From Paraburkholderia domus (GTDB lineage Bacteria > Pseudomonadota > Gammaproteobacteria > Burkholderiales > Burkholderiaceae): DNA of 64,000 nt. The position numbers and the translations under genes were made by a program. The notes under the pieces were generated by a model that was not told the origin of the DNA, made no database searches, and worked only from the letters and a program-made list of their open reading frames with translations. Position 1 is the stretch's first letter, and each line of letters opens with the position of its first letter. The DNA is taken from the NCBI RefSeq assembly GCF_905220705.1, contig NZ_CAJNAT010000010.1:124001-188000 (forward strand), written 5' to 3'. Positions 33,198 to 42,263 of the stretch are shown here, one piece after another.

Positions 33198-33821
33198 TTA
33201 GGCAGCCGGCTTTTCGCCTTCGCCTTCAGCAGCAGCGGCGTCGCCTTCAGCGATTGCGCCAGCCGGGATCGTTGCCAATGCGACGACCGGGTTTTCTGCT
33301 TCAACGTGAGCAACCAGTGCCACGCCTGCCGGCAGGACGATGTCCTTAGCGTGCAGCGAGTGACCAGCTTCGATCTTCACCAGGTCGACTTCGAGGAATT
33401 CCGGCAGTGCCGACGGCAGGCACTCGATTTCGATTTCGTTGATGACGTGCGAGATCACCGCGCCCGACAGCTTCACTGCCGGGTTGGTTTCCTGGTTCAT
33501 GAAGTGCAGCGGCACCTTGGTGTGCAGCTTCTTCTTCGCGTCGACACGTTGGAAGTCCACGTGCAGCACGAGCTGACGGAACGGGTGGTATTGCACGTCG
33601 CGCAGCAGAACCTGTTGCGACTTGCCGGCCACTTCCAATTCGAGGATCGACGAATGGAAAACTTCTTTCTTCAGCGCGTGCCACAGCGCGTTGTGGTCCA
33701 GTTCGACCAATTGCGTTTCAGCACCAGCGCCATATACGATGCCCGGGGTCTTGCCCGAGATACGCAGGCGGCGGCTCGCACCCGTACCTTGCAAAGAACG
33801 CTCGAAAGCGACTACTTTCAT
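33198..33821 (-). CDS. rplY: 50S ribosomal protein L25 (general stress protein Ctc form)
   Basis: 207 residues, the long Ctc/TL5 form of L25 that binds 5S rRNA. The N-terminal 5S-binding domain (MKVVAFERSLQGTGASRRLR, about 1-95) is followed by a beta-rich CTC domain (about 96-185) and an Ala/Glu/Gly-rich tail (IAEGDAAAAEGEGEKPAA). ATG at 33821 is supported by GGAGATT; codons upstream are open but unsupported. It follows prs (165-bp gap with a terminator) and precedes pth, the usual order in Burkholderiaceae. Confidence 0.95.
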   Translation of the reverse strand: MKVVAFERSLQGTGASRRLRISGKTPGIVYGAGAETQLVELDHNALWHALKKEVFHSSILELEVAGKSQQVLLRDVQYHPFRQLVLHVDFQRVDAKKKLHTKVPLHFMNQETNPAVKLSGAVISHVINEIEIECLPSALPEFLEVDLVKIEAGHSLHAKDIVLPAGVALVAHVEAENPVVALATIPAGAIAEGDAAAAEGEGEKPAA

Positions 33822-33857
33822 ATTGAATCTCCAATGCACTGCCCGCGACCAGGCAGT

Positions 33858-33894
33858 AAAAACGGGGCCTCCAAGCCGTTATGGCTGAGGCCCC
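33858..33894 (-). terminator. Terminator after prs
   Basis: On the minus strand GGGGCCTC...GAGGCCCC with a nested AGCC/GGCT stem is followed by GTTTTTA. It lies between prs and rplY and may partly separate their expression. Confidence 0.8.
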
Positions 33895-33985
33895 AGAGCG
33901 ATGGCACGAACCTTCGTTCGTTCATGCCAATTGTGCAAAAGCGCAGCGTGCGGTACTGCAACGCGCGCTGCGCCTTCGCAAATAC

Positions 33986-34942
33986 TTAACTTTCAGCGAA
34001 CAGCGACATCACCGAATCGCCGCGGCGAATCCGCGAGAACGTTTCGGCGAGCAGGCCGGCGCTGGTCAGCGAACGGATCTTGGCGCACGAGCGGGCTTCT
34101 TCGCCGAGCGGGATCGTATCGGTGACAACGAGTTCGTCGAGTGCCGAAGCTGCAATACGCTCGCCTGCACCGCCCGACAGAACCGGGTGGGTGGCGTAAG
34201 CGAATACCTGCTTCGCACCGCGTTCCTTCAAAACCTGAGCTGCCTTGCAAAGCGTGCCTGCGGTGTCGACCATGTCGTCCATGATCACGCAGGTGCGGCC
34301 TTCGACTTCACCGATGATGTTCATCACTTCGGCGACGTTCGCCTTCGGGCGGCGCTTGTCGATGATCGCGAGATCGCAGTTCAGTTGCTTGGCCAATGCA
34401 CGGGCACGCACCACGCCGCCGACGTCCGGCGAAACGACCAGCAGGTTCTCGTAGTTCTGCTTGCGCAGATCGCCGAGCAGCACGGGCGTAGCGTAGATAT
34501 TGTCGACCGGGATGTCGAAGAAGCCTTGAATCTGGTCGGCGTGCAGATCCATCGTAATGATCCGCTCGACGCCGGCGATTTCCAGCATGTTCGCCACGAT
34601 CTTCGCCGAGATGGCGACGCGCGCCGAACGGGGGCGTCGATCTTGACGGGCATAACCGAAGTAGGGGATGGCTGCGGTGATCCGGCCAGCGGATGCGCGC
34701 TTGAGCGCATCGACCATGATCATCAGTTCCATCAGATTGTCATTCGCCGGCGCGCAGGTGGACTGCAGGACGAATACATCCTTGCCACGCACGTTTTCCT
34801 GAATCTCGACCTGGATTTCGCCGTCCGAGAAACGGCTAACCATTGCTTTGCCGAGGGGAATACCGAGGATATTGACGACTTCCTGTGCAAGCGCGGGATT
34901 TGCGTTGCCAGTAAAAACCATCAGGCCGTCATGGCTGCTCAT
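33986..34942 (-). CDS. prs: Ribose-phosphate pyrophosphokinase
   Basis: 318-residue enzyme making PRPP from ribose 5-phosphate and ATP, the precursor of nucleotides, His and Trp. FSDGEIQVEIQENVRGKDVF and STCAPANDNLMELMIMVDAL form the ATP and Mg site; RQDRRPRSARVAISAKIVAN is the flexible catalytic loop region; DLHADQIQGFFDIPVDN and VVSPDVGGVVRARAL follow; CVIMDDMVDTAGTL is the PRPP loop. It is preceded by tRNA-Gln and ispE on the same strand and followed by rplY. Confidence 0.97.
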   Translation of the reverse strand: MSSHDGLMVFTGNANPALAQEVVNILGIPLGKAMVSRFSDGEIQVEIQENVRGKDVFVLQSTCAPANDNLMELMIMVDALKRASAGRITAAIPYFGYARQDRRPRSARVAISAKIVANMLEIAGVERIITMDLHADQIQGFFDIPVDNIYATPVLLGDLRKQNYENLLVVSPDVGGVVRARALAKQLNCDLAIIDKRRPKANVAEVMNIIGEVEGRTCVIMDDMVDTAGTLCKAAQVLKERGAKQVFAYATHPVLSGGAGERIAASALDELVVTDTIPLGEEARSCAKIRSLTSAGLLAETFSRIRRGDSVMSLFAES

Positions 34943-34987
34943 CGTGCACCTACTTCAGGCTGGGGGCGAGGGAAATGCGAGAAATTT

Positions 34988-35064
34988 TGGCAGGGGAGGA
35001 AGGAGTCGAACCTTCGAATGCCGGAATCAAAATCCGGTGCCTTAACCAACTTGGCGACTCCCCT
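34988..35064 (-). tRNA. tRNA-Gln (anticodon TTG)
   Basis: 77 bases with encoded CCA. Acceptor stem AGGGGAG/CTCCCCT, D-arm GCCAAGTTGGTTAAGGC, anticodon stem CCGGA/TCCGG around TTTTGAT giving anticodon TTG, and T-arm with GGTTCGACTCC. It lies between ispE and prs, a position conserved in this family. Confidence 0.95.
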
Positions 35065-35115
35065 ACACTAACTTTGAGCTTCACCGAACGAGGGAGCGTT
35101 CGACGATGCAAAACT

Positions 35116-35997
35116 TTATGACGCGAAAGTAAAGAGTGGATGCTGATCGAGACCTGCAGTCACTGCGCTGTTCCATTCGCCCGGCAGTTTGGCTTGCGCC
35201 GCTTCTGCTTCAGCTTTACTACGGAACGCTGCAAATACACTTGCACCTGATCCAGACATCCGCGCTGGCGCGATGTTTTCAAACCACCGCAGCACTTGCG
35301 CTACTTCCGCGTATTTTCCCACGACAACCTGCTGCATGTCATTCCGGCCAAAACTTTCTGGCCATTCAGTGTTGCAGCTAAGTTCTGCAGGAAAGTCCAT
35401 AATTATGAGGGGTTTCGAATCTCTTGTCAACGTTTTTTCGGAAAAAATCGCTGCAGTTGGAACCTGAACCCTCGGCGTCACTACTAGGAAATGGCGCGGC
35501 GGCAATTGTACAACGTCTAAAGCTTCTCCGACACCCTCTGCGAACGCATTTTTCCCAAAAATAAAAAACGGCACGTCGGCACCGAGCTTCAAGGCCAGCT
35601 CTTGCAACTCCAGTCGCGGCAAATCGAGCTTCCAGAGACGGTTTAGCGCGAGCAGCGTGGTGGCCGCATCGGAACTGCCGCCGCCGAGGCCCGCGCCCAT
35701 CGGCAGACGCTTCTCGATTTCAATATCGACACCCGCGGGCGAGCCCGTATGCGCCTTCAGGAGCGTTGCTGCGCGCACAGTGAGGTCGTGTTCCGGCGGC
35801 ACGTCGGCGATTTCGGTGCTGCGCGTGATGAGCCCGTCGTCGCGCCGCTTGAAATGCAGGGTGTCGCCCCAGTCGAGCAACTGGAAGACGGTTTGCAGCG
35901 TGTGATAGCCGTCCGGCCGGCGGCCGGTGATGTGCAGGAAGAGGTTGAGTTTCGCTGGCGCGAGGCAATCGCGCAGCGAATCGGTCGTTTCAATCAT
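35116..35997 (-). CDS. ispE: 4-diphosphocytidyl-2-C-methyl-D-erythritol kinase
   Basis: 293-residue GHMP kinase of the MEP isoprenoid pathway. It phosphorylates the 2-hydroxyl of CDP-methylerythritol. The substrate-binding APAKLNLFLHITGRRPDGYH is at 13-32, the glycine-rich ATP loop PMGAGLGGGSSDAATTLLAL at about 98-117, and the third GHMP motif ARMSGSGASVFAAF near the C-terminus. It lies downstream of lolB, 65 bp away, and upstream of tRNA-Gln on the same strand. The 5' half is GC-rich and the 3' half is noticeably AT-richer than other core genes. Confidence 0.96.
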   Translation of the reverse strand: MIETTDSLRDCLAPAKLNLFLHITGRRPDGYHTLQTVFQLLDWGDTLHFKRRDDGLITRSTEIADVPPEHDLTVRAATLLKAHTGSPAGVDIEIEKRLPMGAGLGGGSSDAATTLLALNRLWKLDLPRLELQELALKLGADVPFFIFGKNAFAEGVGEALDVVQLPPRHFLVVTPRVQVPTAAIFSEKTLTRDSKPLIIMDFPAELSCNTEWPESFGRNDMQQVVVGKYAEVAQVLRWFENIAPARMSGSGASVFAAFRSKAEAEAAQAKLPGEWNSAVTAGLDQHPLFTFAS

Positions 35998-36062
35998 GAG
36001 TCAGGGTTGCATGCGCCATAGCGGCGCCGAAGAAGCGGCAAGGGTCGTGCAAACAGGCGCGA

Positions 36063-36695
36063 CTACTGATCCAGCACGAGCTTGATGTCGATCGGTGGTT
36101 GCGAACGGCTCAGGTTCACGCGCTTCACGCCGGTTGCCGGCGCATCGGCATACGCCAGGTAGTCGATCGTCCAGCCGTCCTGCGTGATCTGCTTCAGACG
36201 CGAGGGCTGCTCCGGATCCTGCTCAGTCCTGGCACGCGAAGTCGGCGCCGGCGAAGGCTGCAGCCAATAGCGCAGCCCTTCGACTGGCAGCGTGAAGCCG
36301 AGCGCGTTCTGCATCAGCGTGGAAACGTTGTCGGCGGTGAGCGGTTGGCGGTTCGGCAGTTCGAGCGTGGCTGATGCAGGCGACGAAGTCACGATCGCCA
36401 GCGTTTGGCCGAGCGGATTGCGCAATTGCAGTGTGACCGTGTCACCCGTTTCTTGCCAGGTGAAGTTGCCATAGGCATTGCGCTGCTGGCCGTTCTGATC
36501 GTCGTACTGGACCGCGAAACGACCTTGATAAGCACGCGAAGTCTGCGCTGTGACAGATGTCGCAGCATTCGACATGGACGGCCCCTGCGGCTTCACCGAT
36601 GCACAACCGGTCAATGCGACAACCGCTGCCGCTACGAGTCCGAGCGCCGCGCCACGCGGCGCCCGGGGGTAGGAAATCAAGCGGGAAAGACGCAT
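36063..36695 (-). CDS. lolB: Outer-membrane lipoprotein insertion protein LolB
   Basis: 210 residues. LolB accepts lipoproteins from periplasmic LolA and inserts them in the outer membrane; it is itself a lipoprotein. Signal peptide with lipobox LTGC (Cys near 31), then the single LolB beta-barrel domain: RFAVQYDDQNGQQRNAYGNF, QLRNPLGQTLAIV, GLRYWLQPSP, and IDYLAY. The start ATG at 36695 overlaps the stop of the TPR gene (TGATG), so the two are translationally coupled. It is followed by ispE. Confidence 0.93.
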   Translation of the reverse strand: MRLSRLISYPRAPRGAALGLVAAAVVALTGCASVKPQGPSMSNAATSVTAQTSRAYQGRFAVQYDDQNGQQRNAYGNFTWQETGDTVTLQLRNPLGQTLAIVTSSPASATLELPNRQPLTADNVSTLMQNALGFTLPVEGLRYWLQPSPAPTSRARTEQDPEQPSRLKQITQDGWTIDYLAYADAPATGVKRVNLSRSQPPIDIKLVLDQ

Positions 36696-38536
36696 CAAAG
36701 ATCGTTTACCTGAAGACGTTGCAGCGTTTTAACAAGCGTGTCGTTGTCCGGTTCCAGCTTGCGTGCGTCGCGGAACGCGGCGCGGGCCTGATCCTGCGCG
36801 CCGGTTTTCCACAACACTTCGCCGAGGTGCGCGCCGATTTCGGCGTTCGGCTGGAGGTCGTATGCTTTGCGCAGCAACTTGATTGCATCAGACGTTTCGC
36901 CCATCCGGTACTTGACCCAGCCGACGCTGTCCATGATGAATGCGTCGTTCGGCGCCAGCGATGACGCCTTCTCGACCAGCTTGTCCGCTTCCGCGAGGCG
37001 CTGATTGCGATCGGCCAGCGAATAGCCGAGCGCGTTGTAAGCCTGCGGGTTGTCCGGCTGCGTCTGAATCAGCTTGCGCAGCTGCGCTTCCATGACGTCG
37101 TAATGGCCGTTCTTCTCGGCGGCCATAGCGTAGTCGTAGGTGAGATCGGGATCGTCGGGGTAGGCGGCCGTTGCCTGTTGCAGGCGTGCTTCCGCCTCCG
37201 GGTAGCGCTTTGCGTCGAACAGAATGGCTGCGTCGGTGCGTGCAATCAGCGCCTGATCGCGTGGATCGGGTGCCGGCAGGCCGGCCAGCAGCTTGCGCGC
37301 GTCTTCAGTCTTGCCCTGCTTGGCGAGCAGTTGCGCACGCGTGATCTGTGCCGGCACGTATTGCTGGCTCGACGGCGAAATCTTGTTCAGCCAGTCGCCC
37401 GCCGTCGCTTCGTTCTTCTGTTCGAGCGACAGCTGCGCAAGATAGATATACGCCTGGCCCGGATCGGCCCCCGGCGTTTTTTCAGCTTGCTGCGCATACT
37501 GGGTGAGGTAGCTCTGCGCGTCGTTGAAATTCTTCTGCTGGATCTTGATCAGCGCGAGCGCCATTAGCGGCGTGAGCTCACTCGCGTTGTTCTTGTGCAT
37601 GATCTCGAACTGCTTTTGCGCGTCGTCCAGACGGTCGCTCGCGAGATACATCTGCGCGAGCGCGAGACGCGCGTCATGCGATTTCGGATTCTGCTGCACG
37701 AACTTTTCGAGCGACGCAATACCTTCCTTGCGCTCCTCCGGGCCCATCTGCGACAGCGTCAGCGCGGCCGGCAAATAGTCCGGCTTGAGGGTGAGCGCCT
37801 GTTCGAGCGACTTGCGCGCGCCCGGTGCGTCGTCTGAAACGAGCTGCTGGCGTGCGATGGCCAGTTGCGCCTCCGGCCGGTTCAGGTCGTTCTTCAGCAG
37901 GTCCTGCAGCACATGCAAACCGCCGATCCGGTTCGGACCGCGCGAGAGCAGCAGCTGCAGCGCCAGCATTGCGCTGCCGCGATTGTCGGCAGGTACTTTC
38001 GCGAGTTCACGGGCGAGGATCGGCGCGGCTTCATCAGGCTTGCCGGACAGCACGAGCAGCGACGCGTCGAGTTGCGCGGCGCGTTCCGAATCCGGCGCAT
38101 ACTGCTGCCACAACTGCGCGGCGGCCAAAGCGTCCGACGGGCTTTGCGCGGCCAGCGCGATTTCCGTGGCGCGTTGCGCCATGCGCGGATCGTGCGTGTC
38201 GCGCGCGAGCGCGAGGTAGGTCTGATAGGCGGGCGCCGGCTGGTCGCGTTGCAACGCGACTTCAGCAGCGAGCACCTGGAATACGATCTGGCTGGACAGC
38301 GGCACGCCCGGCAGAGACTTCAGGTCTTCTGCCGATGCAGGGCCGAGCGGGTCCGGCAGGGTGACGGACGTGTCATCCGAGTCCGGCGATGGGTCCTGCG
38401 CGTGCGCGGGCACGGCAGCTAGGGCCCAGACCGCGAGCGCGGCGGCACCGAGCATGCGGCGAGCGGACACGGCGTGCGGCACGCGGGATGCGCTAGCCGG
38501 GCGCTTCGAAAACAGCTTCACGAAGGACAAGTTCAT
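36695..38536 (-). CDS. Tetratricopeptide-repeat exported protein
   Basis: 613 residues with a signal peptide (GAAALAVWALAAVPAHAQ) after a basic 28-residue N-terminus. The mature chain is built almost wholly of TPR helices; clear units include YQTYLALARDTHDPRMAQRA, IASLEKFVQQNPKSHDARLA, AEARLQQATAAYPDDPDLTY, AYNALGYSLADRNQRLAEAD and AIKLLRKAYDLQPNAEIGAH. It resembles the long TPR proteins that precede lolB in betaproteobacteria; the partner is not known but an envelope assembly or scaffolding role fits. ATG at 38536 is chosen. It is divergent from mutM with an 87-bp gap. Confidence 0.88.
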   Translation of the reverse strand: MNLSFVKLFSKRPASASRVPHAVSARRMLGAAALAVWALAAVPAHAQDPSPDSDDTSVTLPDPLGPASAEDLKSLPGVPLSSQIVFQVLAAEVALQRDQPAPAYQTYLALARDTHDPRMAQRATEIALAAQSPSDALAAAQLWQQYAPDSERAAQLDASLLVLSGKPDEAAPILARELAKVPADNRGSAMLALQLLLSRGPNRIGGLHVLQDLLKNDLNRPEAQLAIARQQLVSDDAPGARKSLEQALTLKPDYLPAALTLSQMGPEERKEGIASLEKFVQQNPKSHDARLALAQMYLASDRLDDAQKQFEIMHKNNASELTPLMALALIKIQQKNFNDAQSYLTQYAQQAEKTPGADPGQAYIYLAQLSLEQKNEATAGDWLNKISPSSQQYVPAQITRAQLLAKQGKTEDARKLLAGLPAPDPRDQALIARTDAAILFDAKRYPEAEARLQQATAAYPDDPDLTYDYAMAAEKNGHYDVMEAQLRKLIQTQPDNPQAYNALGYSLADRNQRLAEADKLVEKASSLAPNDAFIMDSVGWVKYRMGETSDAIKLLRKAYDLQPNAEIGAHLGEVLWKTGAQDQARAAFRDARKLEPDNDTLVKTLQRLQVNDL

Positions 38537-38623
38537 GGAAATCCGTTCAATGTTTCGGACGATTGTAACGCGCTCGCTACAATACGCGCACAACCAACGA
38601 CGCAAGTTGTAGACCAGTTAGAC

Positions 38624-39454
38624 ATGCCAGAGTTGCCAGAAGTTGAGGTTACCCGAAGGGGAATCGAACCGTATGTGTCCGGCCGCAAGGTTGAACGCGT
38701 CGATGTACGCACGCCCGCGCTGCGTTGGCCGATTCCGGCGGACCTTGCGAAAACCTTGCGCGGCAGCGTGGTGCGCAAGGTCGAGCGGCGGGGCAAGTAT
38801 CTGCTGTTCGAAATCGACGCCGGCTGGTTCATTGTGCATCTGGGCATGACCGGCACGCTGCGTGTGCTGCGCCATGTGCCGAAGCCGCCGGCCGCGGCAA
38901 AACACGATCACATCGACTGGATTTTCGACGAATTCATTTTGCGTTATCGCGATCCGCGGCGCTTCGGCGCAGTGCTGTGGCACCCGCGTGAAGCCGGCGA
39001 CGTGCTCGAGCATCCGCTGCTCGCGAGCCTCGGTGTCGAGCCGTTTTCGCCGGCGTTCTCCGGCGCGTTGATGCACCGGCTCACGCGTGGGCGCAAGGTA
39101 TCGGTGAAGCAGGCATTGCTGGCGGGGGAGATCGTGGTCGGCGTGGGTAATATCTACGCATCCGAAAGCCTCTTTCGCGCCGGTATCCGGCCCACCACCG
39201 CGGCGGGCCGCGTCTCGCTCGTTCGCTATGATCTGCTGGCGGATGCTGTGCGCGTCACACTCGCCGCAGCGATCGAGAAGGGCGGCAGCACGCTGCGCGA
39301 TTTCGTCGGCAGCGATGGTGAAAGCGGCTACTTCCAGCTCGACTATTTCGTTTATGATCGCGCGGGGCTGCCATGCCGAGTGTGTGCAACGCCGATCAAA
39401 CAGATCGTGCAGGGGCAGCGTTCTACCTACTTCTGTCCCACCTGCCAGCGCTAA
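38624..39454 (+). CDS. mutM: Formamidopyrimidine-DNA glycosylase
   Basis: 276-residue bifunctional glycosylase/AP lyase that removes 8-oxoguanine opposite C. Pro2 (catalytic) and Glu3 are in MPELPEVEVTRRGIEPYV, the intercalating/H2TH region is in VKQALLAGEIVVGVGNIYAS, and the zinc finger CRVCATPIKQIVQGQRSTYF then CPTC ends the protein. ATG at 38624 must be the start since Pro2 is catalytic. mutY follows after 7 bp, so both halves of the GO repair system are co-transcribed here. Confidence 0.97.
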   Translation: MPELPEVEVTRRGIEPYVSGRKVERVDVRTPALRWPIPADLAKTLRGSVVRKVERRGKYLLFEIDAGWFIVHLGMTGTLRVLRHVPKPPAAAKHDHIDWIFDEFILRYRDPRRFGAVLWHPREAGDVLEHPLLASLGVEPFSPAFSGALMHRLTRGRKVSVKQALLAGEIVVGVGNIYASESLFRAGIRPTTAAGRVSLVRYDLLADAVRVTLAAAIEKGGSTLRDFVGSDGESGYFQLDYFVYDRAGLPCRVCATPIKQIVQGQRSTYFCPTCQR

Positions 39455-39461
39455 TTTTTCA

Positions 39462-40577
39462 ATGCCTTCTCGCATAAGTCCGTCCGCCCCACCCGCTGTA
39501 CCCGCTTTTCCAGTCATGTCTGATTTTTCCGCGCGGCTGATTGCGTGGCAGCGCCAGCACGGCCGTCACGATCTGCCATGGCAGAACACCCGCGATCCGT
39601 ATCGCATCTGGCTGTCGGAAATCATGCTGCAGCAGACCCAGGTGTCGACGGTGATTCCGTATTACGCGAAGTTTCTCGCGCGTTGTCCGGATGTAGCCTC
39701 GCTCGCCGCCGCGCCGTCAGACGATGTGATGGCATTGTGGGCCGGCCTCGGCTATTACTCTCGCGCGCGCAATCTGCACCGTTGCGCACAGACGGTAGTC
39801 GAGCAGCACGGCGGCGTGTTTCCCGCATCGGCCGACGCGCTTGCGGAATTGCCGGGCATTGGCCGCTCGACGGCGGCGGCGATCGCCTCTTTCGCGTTCG
39901 GCGCGCGCGCGACGATTCTCGACGGCAACGTGAAGCGCGTGTTGGCGCGGGTTTTCGGCGTCGAAGGTTTTCCGGGTGAAAAGAAAGTTGAGAACGCGAT
40001 GTGGACGCTGGCGGAATCGCTGCTGCCGTCCAACGCGTCGGACGACGATGTCAGTGCGTACACGCAGGGCCTGATGGACCTCGGCGCAACGTTATGTGTG
40101 CGAGGCAAGCCGGACTGCCTGCGCTGCCCATTCGCCGCCGACTGCGTGGCCAATGTGACCGGACGTCAGCGTGAACTGCCCACGGCACGACCGAAGAAAG
40201 CTGTGCCGACGCGCCGCACATGGATGCTGGTGCTGCGCGACGGTAACGCCGTGATGCTGGAAAAGCGTCCGCCTTCAGGTATCTGGGGCGGTTTGTGGAG
40301 CCTGCCCGAAGCCGCTGACGAAGCCGCGCTCGCCGCGCGTGCACGCGCCTTCGGTGGTGACGGAGAGGTCTCGCCGCTCGCACCGCTGACGCACGTGTTC
40401 ACGCATTTCAAGCTGGATATCGAACCGCGGCTCGCTGAACTGGATCGCGGCGTGGGCGCATTGGCTGTGCTGGGCGACGCGGACACCGCATGGGTCGCGT
40501 TAGGCGATCTCGACTCGTTCGGTGTGCCCGCGCCGGTGCGCAAGCTGCTCGATAGTCTGCACGGCTCGCTGCTCTAG
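39462..40577 (+). CDS. mutY: A/G-specific adenine glycosylase
   Basis: 371-residue glycosylase that removes adenine mispaired with 8-oxoguanine. HhH motif ELPGIGRSTAAAIASFAFG with the catalytic region LDGNVKRVLARVFGV, then the [4Fe-4S] site C-x6-C-x2-C-x5-C (CVRGKPDCLRCPFAADC), and a C-terminal Nudix-like domain (MLVLRDGNAVMLEKRPPSGI, WGGLWSLPE) that reads 8-oxoG. Catalytic Glu is in SEIMLQQTQVSTVIPYY. Starts at 39462 and 39516 are both possible; the first is 7 bp from mutM. Confidence 0.95.
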   Translation: MPSRISPSAPPAVPAFPVMSDFSARLIAWQRQHGRHDLPWQNTRDPYRIWLSEIMLQQTQVSTVIPYYAKFLARCPDVASLAAAPSDDVMALWAGLGYYSRARNLHRCAQTVVEQHGGVFPASADALAELPGIGRSTAAAIASFAFGARATILDGNVKRVLARVFGVEGFPGEKKVENAMWTLAESLLPSNASDDDVSAYTQGLMDLGATLCVRGKPDCLRCPFAADCVANVTGRQRELPTARPKKAVPTRRTWMLVLRDGNAVMLEKRPPSGIWGGLWSLPEAADEAALAARARAFGGDGEVSPLAPLTHVFTHFKLDIEPRLAELDRGVGALAVLGDADTAWVALGDLDSFGVPAPVRKLLDSLHGSLL

Positions 40578-40604
40578 CCGACCCAGAGCAAAAAGCACGT
40601 CAAA

Positions 40605-41237
40605 TCAAAGCAGCTGATGCTGCTGCATATAGTGATGAACTACGTCGATTCGCGCGCCGGCGTCTTGCAATTCCATCAGCTTTTGCCTTGCACGAAGGGC
40701 GATCGGCAACACTTCCGCGAGACGGTTCGACACCCATGACGGATCTTCCAGCCTGAACGGTTCCGCGAACGGCAAGCTGTCCGGGTCGCGTTCCCGAATC
40801 GTTGCGATGATCCGTTCGAGCACTTCCGCGCATGCGCCGAATTTGGCCAGTTGCTCATTGCCCTCGAGCGGTATGTCTTCTCCGAGCGGCTCTGCCATAC
40901 CGACCAGCAAGCCGCTACTCTCTACGCGATGCGACAGCAGGCGAAACCGCCGCGTGCCGCGCGCCCGAATCAGCAGCATGCCGAAGGCTTCGACATCGCA
41001 CTCTTCAATTTCGGCGAGACAGCCAATTGCTTCGGGCACCGAAGGCTCTTCTTCGCGCGCCACTTCTGCGCCGCTTTTCAGCAGACAGACACCGAATGGC
41101 GTTTTTTCACGCAGACAGTCGCGCGCCATATCGAGGTAGCGCGCTTCGAAGATCTTCAGCGGCAATAGTCCGTCGGGGAACAGCACCGTATGCAGCGGGA
41201 ACAGCGGCACATCGGCAAGCACAGTAGCAGAGGACAT
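40605..41237 (-). CDS. LON N-terminal substrate-binding domain protein
   Basis: 210 residues made of one LON substrate-binding domain (PF02190 type): ADVPLFPLHTVLFPDGLLPL, KIFEARYLDMARDCL, GTRRFRLLSHRVESSGLLVG. It lacks the AAA+ and protease domains of Lon, so it binds rather than degrades. Stand-alone members are common in proteobacteria with unknown role. It converges with mutY (27 bp between stops) and is 39 bp downstream of rapZ on the same strand. Confidence 0.88.
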   Translation of the reverse strand: MSSATVLADVPLFPLHTVLFPDGLLPLKIFEARYLDMARDCLREKTPFGVCLLKSGAEVAREEEPSVPEAIGCLAEIEECDVEAFGMLLIRARGTRRFRLLSHRVESSGLLVGMAEPLGEDIPLEGNEQLAKFGACAEVLERIIATIRERDPDSLPFAEPFRLEDPSWVSNRLAEVLPIALRARQKLMELQDAGARIDVVHHYMQQHQLL

Positions 41238-41276
41238 GGCGCAACGCTTCGAGTTGAGGCCGCGCGGCGCGGCCGG

Positions 41277-42170
41277 TTAAGCCACTAACTTGGATGATTC
41301 GTCGGCATTCACCGGCGCATCGCGGTGCCGCACAATGACATTCGCTGAAGCTGCGAGACGCGCGGCGAGCGTCTCCGCAATGAACACAGAGCGGTGCTGG
41401 CCGCCTGTGCAACCAATCGCGACCGTCAGATAACTGCGGTTGTCGTCACGGAAATGCGGCAGCCATTTGGCGAGAAACTTTTCGATATCGTCGATCATTT
41501 CATGCACGACCGGCAGCGCGTCGAGAAAATCGATCACCGGTTTGTCGAGGCCGGTGAGCGCCCGCAATTCATGATCGTAGTACGGGTTCGGCAGCGTGCG
41601 TACGTCGAAAACAAAATCGGCGTCGAGCGGCACGCCGCGTTTGAAGCCGAAGGACTCGAACATCAGCACGAGCCCCGCATCTTCCTGCTCGATGAAGCGT
41701 TTGACCCATGCACGCAGCACGTTCGCGCGCAGATTGCTAGTGTCGATCTGATGGCCGAATTCGGCAAGGCCCGCCACGAGTTCGCGTTCGCGTTCGATCG
41801 CTTCGGCGAGCGACGTCAATACGCCGACACCTGCATCTTGCGCCGTGGAACCGGACAGCGGATGGCGGCGGCGCGTTTCGGAGAAGCGTTGAATCAGCGA
41901 CTGCGTGCTTGCGTTCAGGAAGAGTACACGTACGTCGTGGGCGCGCGACAGGTCGCGAATCATTGCGGGCATTTCATCGAGCGAAGCGCTCGAGCGCGCG
42001 TCGATGGCGACCGCGAGGCGTTCATGGCCGTCGTCGGCGAGAAAGTTGGCCAGTTGCGGCAAAAAACGCGGCGGCAGATTGTCGACGCAGTAATAGCCTG
42101 CGTCTTCAAGCGCGTTCAGGGCAACTGACTTGCCGGAGCCGGAAATACCGGTGATCAGGATTATGCGCAT
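41277..42170 (-). CDS. rapZ: RNase adapter / nucleotide-binding protein RapZ
   Basis: 297 residues. The N-terminal P-loop domain has Walker A TGISGSGKSVALNALEDAGY and YYCVDNLPPRFL; the C-terminal domain ends with the family block FRDDNRSYLTVAIGCTGGQH, RSVFIAE. In E. coli RapZ delivers GlmZ small RNA to RNase E and so tunes GlmS; here the location by hprK-ptsN-hpf-rpoN is the classical rpoN cluster. The start at 42170 (MRIILITG) is chosen. An unusual trait shared with Burkholderia homologues is the extended C-terminal tail after RSVFIAETLAARL. Confidence 0.93.
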   Translation of the reverse strand: MRIILITGISGSGKSVALNALEDAGYYCVDNLPPRFLPQLANFLADDGHERLAVAIDARSSASLDEMPAMIRDLSRAHDVRVLFLNASTQSLIQRFSETRRRHPLSGSTAQDAGVGVLTSLAEAIERERELVAGLAEFGHQIDTSNLRANVLRAWVKRFIEQEDAGLVLMFESFGFKRGVPLDADFVFDVRTLPNPYYDHELRALTGLDKPVIDFLDALPVVHEMIDDIEKFLAKWLPHFRDDNRSYLTVAIGCTGGQHRSVFIAETLAARLAASANVIVRHRDAPVNADESSKLVA

Positions 42171-42263
42171 GGAATCGTGAAATCCGTACAGTTCATCATA
42201 GCATCTGGTGCGCGTGCCGCCGCAGCCTGCCGTTGGCTGCTGGCGTGGCACGGTGCCGCGAAT